A stretch of 64,000 nt of DNA. It comes from Streptomyces acidiscabies. GTDB lineage: Bacteria > Actinomycetota > Actinomycetes > Streptomycetales > Streptomycetaceae. Below the pieces are notes generated by a model. That model ran no database searches, was not told the DNA's origin, and saw only the letters and a program-made list of their open reading frames with translations. Where the stretch lies: positions 1,240,001-1,304,000 of the forward strand of contig NZ_JAGJBY010000002.1 in NCBI RefSeq assembly GCF_020010905.1. Reading direction: 5' to 3'. A program made the position numbers and the translations under genes. The stretch's first letter is position 1. Every line of letters begins with the position of its first letter. Below are positions 59,152-64,000 of the stretch, piece by piece.

Positions 59152-60500
59152 GACCCCGTTCGGTACGGGCCCGCACGACCTTCGCGGCGACGACGGTCGT
59201 GGCGCTGGCCCTGATCGCGGCCGGCGCCGTAGTCGTCCTGTCGCTGTGGACGAACCTCCGCGACCAGGCCGACACCACAGCGGAGCGCACGGCCCGCACG
59301 GTCGCAGCCCAACTCGCCGCCGGTACGCCCTACGCCAAGCTCGACCTGGACGACGACGTACCGATCCTGGTCGAGACGGCGAACGGCGACATGGTCGCGC
59401 GCAGCGAGGAACTCGGGCCCGTCACCTCGAAGTTCGCCACCACGGACGACGACGTAGACACCGGCGAGACCGGGGAAGTCTCATACTCCAGCGGCGCCGC
59501 ATCCCTCGACGGCGACAGGGAGGACTACCGTTTCGCGAGCCTCACCGTCGGCACCCCCGCCCAAGGCGCGCTCACCGTCCACGCAGGCGCCCCTCTCGCC
59601 ACCGAACAGTCCGCAGTCCGCACGGCGTTGACGGTCCTCCTGGTCGCCCTGCCCCTGCTGCTGGCCCTGGTCGCAGGAGTCACTTGGCTGGTCACCCGGC
59701 GTGCGCTGCGCCCCGTCGAAGGCATCCGCCGAGAGCTCGCCACGATCACCGCATCCCAGGACCTGACCCGCAGAGTCCCCGAACCCCCGGCCGACGACGA
59801 AGTCGCCAGGCTGGCCCGCACGACGAACGAAACCCTCGCCGCCCTGGAAGCCTCCGTGGACCGCCAGCGCCGCTTCGTCGCCGACGCCTCGCACGAACTC
59901 CGCAGCCCCATCGCCTCGTTGCGCACGCAACTCGAAGTGGCCGCCGCTCACCCGGCCCTGCTGGACCTGGACGGCGCGGTGGAGGACACGGTCCGCCTCC
60001 AGCACCTCGCGGCGGACCTCCTGCTGCTGGCCCGCCTGGACGCCGGCGAGACCCCGAACCGCACTCCGGTGGACCTGGGAGCTTTGGCGAGGGAGACGAC
60101 GGCACCTCGAAAGGGAACGCGTCTCGACACGGCACCCGGCGTCGAAGTCACCGGCTCCCGCAGCCAGTTGACCCGAGTCCTGGCCAACCTCCTGGACAAC
60201 GCGGCCCGTCACACCCGTACGGAAGTGGAAGTGACGGTCCGCACGGAAGGCGAGGACGCCGTCCTCACAGTCACGGACGACGGCCCCGGAGTCCCGCCGG
60301 AGCACAGGTCCCGCATCTTCGAACGCTTCGTCCGCTTGGACGACGCCCGCAGCAGGGACGAGGGAGGCGCGGGCCTCGGCCTCGCGATCGCCCGCGACAT
60401 CGCCGTACGCCACGGCGGAACCCTCACGGTGGGGGAGGCCCCTGCGGGCGGCGCGAAGTTCGAACTGCGCCTGCCCGCAAGGGGTTTGAGGCGCCCGTAA
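59148..60500 (+). CDS. Sensor histidine kinase, partner of the upstream response regulator
   Basis: A 450-residue kinase starting at ATG 59148. A first membrane helix lies near residues 10-32, an outer sensor region of about 120 residues follows, and a second helix lies near 155-180. A HAMP linker leads to the HisKA box with the phospho-acceptor His near 248 (ADASHELRSPIASLRTQLEV). The HATPase domain has NLLDNAARHT (N-box), DDGPGVP (G1) and GGAGLGLAIARDIA (G2). The convergent MarR gene ends five bases away. The outer domain is not recognised, so the signal is unknown; the PepSY protein is a candidate input. Confidence 0.94.
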   Translation: MRPRSVRARTTFAATTVVALALIAAGAVVVLSLWTNLRDQADTTAERTARTVAAQLAAGTPYAKLDLDDDVPILVETANGDMVARSEELGPVTSKFATTDDDVDTGETGEVSYSSGAASLDGDREDYRFASLTVGTPAQGALTVHAGAPLATEQSAVRTALTVLLVALPLLLALVAGVTWLVTRRALRPVEGIRRELATITASQDLTRRVPEPPADDEVARLARTTNETLAALEASVDRQRRFVADASHELRSPIASLRTQLEVAAAHPALLDLDGAVEDTVRLQHLAADLLLLARLDAGETPNRTPVDLGALARETTAPRKGTRLDTAPGVEVTGSRSQLTRVLANLLDNAARHTRTEVEVTVRTEGEDAVLTVTDDGPGVPPEHRSRIFERFVRLDDARSRDEGGAGLGLAIARDIAVRHGGTLTVGEAPAGGAKFELRLPARGLRRP

Positions 60501-60504
60501 AGGA

Positions 60505-60981
60505 CTAGGGCCGGCCCCGGTTCTCGCGGAGGTGCTCGGAGACCGGCCCCAGCGCCGCGGACAGCTGCGCCATCCCCTCGGGCGAGAGCAGATCGATGAA
60601 GTGGCGGCGGACGGACGCGACATGATGCGGCGCGACCTGGCGCATCATGTCGAGCCCCTGATCGGTGAGGACCGCGTACAGCCCCCGCCGGTCGGACTCG
60701 CAGTTCTCCCGGCGGACCAGGCTCGCGTTCTCCATGCGGGTGATCTGGTGGGAGAGGCGGCTCTTGGACTGGAGGGTGGCGGCGGCGAGGTCGCTCATCC
60801 GCATACGGACGTCGGGGGACTCGGAAAGGTTGACGAGGATCTCGTAGTCGTTCATGGTCAGCCCGAACGGCTGGAGATCCTTCTCCAGCTGGTGCATCAA
60901 CAGCCTGTTGACCTCCAGCTGGGTGCGCCAGGCGCACTGCTCCGCCTCGGTCAGCCAGCGCGTGGCCGTCTCGGTCTCCAT
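60505..60981 (-). CDS. MarR-family transcriptional regulator
   Basis: A 158-residue regulator starting at ATG 60981. The winged helix lies in the middle: MSDLAAATLQSKSRLSHQIT, followed by the wing ENASLVRRENCESDRRGLYA with its conserved D-R-R. N- and C-terminal helices form the dimer. The upstream bases 60988-61018 are unusually A/T-rich for this genome and probably hold its promoter and operator. No adjacent divergent target gene is seen, so the effector and targets are unknown. Confidence 0.93.
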   Translation of the reverse strand: METETATRWLTEAEQCAWRTQLEVNRLLMHQLEKDLQPFGLTMNDYEILVNLSESPDVRMRMSDLAAATLQSKSRLSHQITRMENASLVRRENCESDRRGLYAVLTDQGLDMMRQVAPHHVASVRRHFIDLLSPEGMAQLSAALGPVSEHLRENRGRP

Positions 60982-61069
60982 AGAAGAAGTCTACCTAAAA
61001 AGTTGAAATGTTAATGAGAAGAGTGTGACGCCGCGCACCCGTTCGACGTCACACTCCGCAGGTTACCGC

Positions 61070-61870
61070 TCACAGCCCGAAGCGACGCTGGAGATCGCCG
61101 AGCTGTCCGGGAAGGCGCTGTGTGCCCTGCTGCCCGCCGTACCCCTGCCCGGGGTGCGCCCCGCCGCCCGGCACGCCCGGCTCGGACGGCACGACACCCG
61201 TCGCCTGCTCGGCCATGAGCGCCTCGGAGGACTGGAGCAGGACGGTCCCGGCGCCCACGAACTCGAACTGGTGCTCCTCGCCCGAGGCGCCGCCCAGGCC
61301 CGTCATCGCACGTAGACCGCCCAGCAGGCCCGTCATGTAGCCGTGGTCGTAGTGGTGGCACGGCGAGGGACAGTCCGCCCAGCCGATCAGCGCCTGCGGG
61401 TCGACCCGGATCGGCGGCTCCATGAACACCACCGGACCGTTGGACGCGGCGACGAACTTCCCTGTCCCGATCAGCGTCAGGAACCCCGGCACGATCGACT
61501 GCTTGAGCGCCAAACTTGGCTGAAACGCGAGGAGGTTGCCGGAGCGAATGGTCAGGTTGCCGTCTTCGAGGTCGTACGAGTTGACGTCGAACGCCCGGTC
61601 CGCGAGGAGCATCTTGCCCGAGCCCTCCGCCACCACCCAGTCGCTCGCGTGCAGAGGCGAATGGAACGACGTCCGCACCAGGCGGTCGAGGCGGCCGTGC
61701 CCGATGCCGTTGAAGTCGATCGACCCGTAGTAGGCGATCATCTTCCCCTTCTGGAGGAACCACTGGCTCCCCTTCAGCTCCACACAGAAGGTGTACGAGT
61801 TGACGTTGTCGTCCACCGGCAGCGTCATCGGGTCGTAGACCACCGGGCCCGCGCCCGCGTAGTGGTTCAC
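61070..61870 (-). CDS. AIM24-family protein (third gene of a tandem trio)
   Basis: A 266-residue protein starting at GTG 61870 after GGAGAAGCT, overlapping the upstream gene (GTGA). The AIM24 beta-prism core is visible: FCVELKGSQWFLQKGKMIAY, SGKMLLADRAFDVNSYDLED and SIVPGFLTLIGTGKFVAASN. It differs from its two sisters by a pair of HH/Cys residues (CPSPCHHYDHGY) and by a Gly/Gln-rich C-terminal tail. Bacterial AIM24 proteins have no settled role. Confidence 0.9.
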   Translation of the reverse strand: MNHYAGAGPVVYDPMTLPVDDNVNSYTFCVELKGSQWFLQKGKMIAYYGSIDFNGIGHGRLDRLVRTSFHSPLHASDWVVAEGSGKMLLADRAFDVNSYDLEDGNLTIRSGNLLAFQPSLALKQSIVPGFLTLIGTGKFVAASNGPVVFMEPPIRVDPQALIGWADCPSPCHHYDHGYMTGLLGGLRAMTGLGGASGEEHQFEFVGAGTVLLQSSEALMAEQATGVVPSEPGVPGGGAHPGQGYGGQQGTQRLPGQLGDLQRRFGL

Positions 61871-62517
61871 AGCTTCTCCTCGGAGGCCTGGACGTACACC
61901 GCGCCGTTGCCGCTCAGTTCGAGCTGGAAGGCCTCGCCGGAGCCCCGGCCGACCATGTCGCGCCAGCCGAGGGCGGTCGAGAGTTTGTTCCGTACGTCGC
62001 CGTGGTGCGCGACGTACGCCTGGGGGTCCACGTGGACCGGGCGCTGCGGGGTGATCGGGACCTCGAAGACACCGCCGTGCGCCATCACCGCCACCGCGCC
62101 GTGCCCCTTCAGTGTGGTCGTGAACAGGCCCTGGCCGCTGACCTGGCCCCGGACCATGCCCATGACGCCGCCCTGGGAGCCCAGGAACATCGTCCCCTGC
62201 TGGAGCGTGCCCTCGAAGGCGAGCAGGCGGTCCGCCTCCACGCACAGGGTGTCCCCGGCGAGGTTGATCACCTGGACGTGGTGGCCGCCGTGCCCGAACA
62301 GGACCGTGCCGCTGCCCTCGACCGTCATCAGCGGGGTGTCCTCGTTCGCCAGCCTGCGGCCGATCATCGACATGACGCCGCCCTGGCCGCCCTGGATGTT
62401 CGGCGTGAACGACACCTCGCCCTTGTACGCGAGCATCGCGCCGCGCTGGCTGAACAGGCGCTGGCCGGGGGCGATCGTCGCCTCGACCATCTTGGAGTTG
62501 AGCTCTCGGAAGGTCAT
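61867..62517 (-). CDS. AIM24-family protein (second of the trio)
   Basis: A 216-residue protein starting at ATG 62517. Core strands are RLFSQRGAMLAYKGEVSFTP, TVEGSGTVLFGHGGHHVQVI and QGLFTTTLKGHGAVAVMAHG. It is paralogous to the flanking genes and complete. The next gene follows with a GTGA overlap; the previous gene's stop is one base upstream of its start. Confidence 0.92.
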   Translation of the reverse strand: MTFRELNSKMVEATIAPGQRLFSQRGAMLAYKGEVSFTPNIQGGQGGVMSMIGRRLANEDTPLMTVEGSGTVLFGHGGHHVQVINLAGDTLCVEADRLLAFEGTLQQGTMFLGSQGGVMGMVRGQVSGQGLFTTTLKGHGAVAVMAHGGVFEVPITPQRPVHVDPQAYVAHHGDVRNKLSTALGWRDMVGRGSGEAFQLELSGNGAVYVQASEEKL

Positions 62518-62518
62518 C

Positions 62519-63151
62519 TCACACGTCCCCCGCGATCGTGTTCCGCTCGCTGGGCTGGACGTACACCAGGCCGTCCCCCTCGAAGCGGATCTGAAAGGCC
62601 TCGCCGCCGCCCTCTCCCATGAACGTGCGGAACGTCACACCCGCCTGGAAGGACTGGCGGAGGTTGCCCTGGTGCGCGACGTACGCCCCCGGGTCGACGG
62701 TCAGGGGGTACTGGGGAGTGACCCGCAGGACCACCGCCGGGCCGTCCGACGTGATCGCCGCCTGGCCGTGGCCCTCGACGGTGGTCGTGAACAGGCCGTT
62801 GCCCTGCGAGGCGCCGCGCAGGCCCGTGAACGTCGTGCCCGTCCTGAGGCCCGCGTCCGTCGCGAGCAGGTTGCTCGACTCGACGTACAGCTTGTCCCCC
62901 TGGAGAGCTACGAGGTTGATCTCCGAGGCGCGGTCCGCGAACCAGCAGACCCCGTGTCCCTTCACCTCCATCACCGTCATCTGCTCGCCGGTCAGCCGCC
63001 GGGTCACCATCCCGCGCAGACCCTCACCGCCGCCGGAGAGCTTCTTGAACGCCATCTGTCCGTCGTACGCGACCATCGAGCCGTTCTTGGCCTTCACGCC
63101 GTCGCCGGTCATCTCGACGGCCAGCACCTTGCTGCCTTGCAGTCGGAACAT
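62519..63151 (-). CDS. AIM24-family protein (first of the trio)
   Basis: A 210-residue protein. ATG 63151 (MFRLQGSKVLAVEM) is the start that matches the family; the longer frame upstream has no conserved sequence. Conserved parts include GSMVAYDGQMAFKKLSGGGE, MEVKGHGVCWFADRASEINL and GNGLFTTTVEGHGQAAITSD. It leads a three-gene minus-strand operon. The three copies have drifted far apart, so the triplication is old. Confidence 0.91.
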   Translation of the reverse strand: MFRLQGSKVLAVEMTGDGVKAKNGSMVAYDGQMAFKKLSGGGEGLRGMVTRRLTGEQMTVMEVKGHGVCWFADRASEINLVALQGDKLYVESSNLLATDAGLRTGTTFTGLRGASQGNGLFTTTVEGHGQAAITSDGPAVVLRVTPQYPLTVDPGAYVAHQGNLRQSFQAGVTFRTFMGEGGGEAFQIRFEGDGLVYVQPSERNTIAGDV

Positions 63152-63362
63152 CGCCACGACGCCGAAGGTATCCGGCCGGGGGGTGGAGAGACCAGGGCCC
63201 ACGGGTGGATATCGGGTGGATCTCGACCCTGAGAGAACCCTTAGGCGGGGGGTTTGCCACAATGGGCGAACGCTTGTGCGTGCGTTCACAAGGCGCGCGG
63301 CAGGTGTGCGGCGCAAACCGCCAGCTCAGCACCGTGACGACCCCCTTCTTTAAGGTGACCCC

Positions 63363-63707
63363 GTGGACCTGAAGACAGCCTCCGCCCTCCGCCGCCTCCG
63401 CCTGGTCTCCGCCCCCGAGGCCATCTCCTTCCTCCTCCTGCTCGTGTGCTCCGTCCTCAAGCGGACCACCGACTTCAACGCGGTGCCGGTCATGGGCATG
63501 GTCCACGGCGTGCTGTTCATCCTGTACGTGATCTTCTGGGCCGACGCGTGGAACCGTACGAAGTGGCCCCTCAAGACGGGCCTCCTCTACTTCGTCCTCT
63601 CCGTCCTGCCCCTCGGCGGCTTCTTCGCCGAGCGCAAGCTCCGCGGTGAGGCCGAGGCTGCGGTGATCGCCTCCCGCGCCGGCCAGGAAGGTGCCGTGAG
63701 CGCATGA
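63363..63707 (+). CDS. DUF3817 membrane protein
   Basis: A 114-residue protein starting at GTG 63363. It has three membrane helices (SFLLLLVCSVLKR..., VMGMVHGVLFILYVIFWADA, LLYFVLSVLPLGGFFAERKL), the layout of DUF3817. This family commonly sits beside a thiamine-binding-family gene in actinobacteria, as here (GTG/ATG overlap of four bases). Function unknown. The 211-base gap upstream holds no gene. Confidence 0.9.
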   Translation: MDLKTASALRRLRLVSAPEAISFLLLLVCSVLKRTTDFNAVPVMGMVHGVLFILYVIFWADAWNRTKWPLKTGLLYFVLSVLPLGGFFAERKLRGEAEAAVIASRAGQEGAVSA

Positions 63708-63997
63708 TCGTCGCCTTCTCCGTCACGCCGCTGGGCGTGGGCGAGGACGTGGGGGAGTACGTCGCCGACGCGGTCCGCATCGTCCGCGAGTCCGGCCTCC
63801 CCAACCGCACCGACGCCATGTTCACGTCCATCGAGGGCGAGTGGGACGAGGTCATGGACGTCGTGAAGCGTGCGGTGGCCGCCGTGGAGGAGCGCGCCCC
63901 CCGCGTCTCCCTGGTCCTCAAGGCGGACATCCGTCCCGGGGTCACGGACGGGCTGACGTCGAAGGTGGAGACGGTCGAACGCCACCTCGCGGGTTAG
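63704..63997 (+). CDS. MTH1187/YkoF-type thiamine-binding family protein
   Basis: A 97-residue protein starting at ATG 63704 (ATGA overlap with the previous stop). The sequence MIVAFSVTPLGVGEDVGEYV, FTSIEGEWDEVMDVVKRAVA and APRVSLVLKADIRPG is the ferredoxin-like fold of the MTH1187 family, in which some members bind thiamine precursors. It ends three bases before the window edge. Role in the cell is inferred only from the family. Confidence 0.92.
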   Translation: MIVAFSVTPLGVGEDVGEYVADAVRIVRESGLPNRTDAMFTSIEGEWDEVMDVVKRAVAAVEERAPRVSLVLKADIRPGVTDGLTSKVETVERHLAG

Positions 63998-64000
63998 ACG

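Overview
The window is high-GC actinobacterial chromosome, almost certainly from a Streptomyces species. The evidence is strong G/C third-position bias, frequent GTG starts, rare TTA leucine codons, and genes typical of the genus: the polarity proteins FilP and Scy, the mismatch endonuclease NucS, a WhiJ/DUF397/AbaA-like module and a tandem AIM24 trio. No rRNA, tRNA, CRISPR array, insertion sequence or replication origin was recognised.

Layout. (1) 1-13.9 kb is ordinary chromosome: a partial histidine kinase, a cobalamin adenosyltransferase, a STAS protein beside a membrane-anchored P-loop protein, two tandem paralogous ABC exporters, a luciferase-like oxidoreductase and NucS. Intergenic repeats punctuate it, including a four-copy array at 5.55-6.27 kb and two copies of a long hairpin at 12.15 and 14.01 kb. 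(2) 14.6-40.3 kb is a contractile injection system (CIS) of the Streptomyces type: a LuxR-type regulator, a TolB/PD40-like secreted protein, DUF4255 cap protein, AAA+ ATPase, sheath, two tube proteins, assembly proteins, a huge low-complexity protein in the tape-measure position, LysM hub protein, VgrG-like spike, PAAR tip, gp25-like, baseplate J and tail protein I. Two single-pass membrane proteins bracket it, and one DUF4157 protein (candidate cargo) is transcribed against the operon. (3) 40.3-46.9 kb looks accessory: a ribbon-helix-helix-like/unknown pair, a short-chain dehydrogenase, a WhiJ-like regulator with DUF397, two HATPase proteins separated by a degenerate resolvase-like protein, and a TetR/MFS efflux pair with clear operators. 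(4) 46.9-55.0 kb is core: filP, scy, methylmalonyl-CoA epimerase, a thiolase and meaB. (5) 55.1-64.0 kb holds an MFS protein with an 11-residue repeat insertion, about 1 kb of intergenic tandem arrays, a PepSY protein/two-component system with phased upstream repeats, a MarR regulator, three AIM24 proteins, DUF3817 and a thiamine-binding-family protein.

How the parts work together. The CIS genes build one phage-tail-like particle; stop/start overlaps (ATGA, GTGA, TGATG) show coupled translation in most of the cluster. Its likely regulator carries a TTA codon (codon 37), predicting dependence on the developmental bldA tRNA. Two other genes also have TTA codons: the unknown gene at 40645 (codon 19) and the AbaA-like gene at 43632 (codon 34). 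The epimerase and MeaB, with the distant cobalamin adenosyltransferase, serve B12-dependent methylmalonyl-CoA metabolism; the mutase itself is not in the window.

Limits: functions come from reading translated sequence and motifs; no database search, structure prediction or folding calculation was run. Domain names are recognitions from memory, and operators, terminators and promoters are pattern-based proposals.
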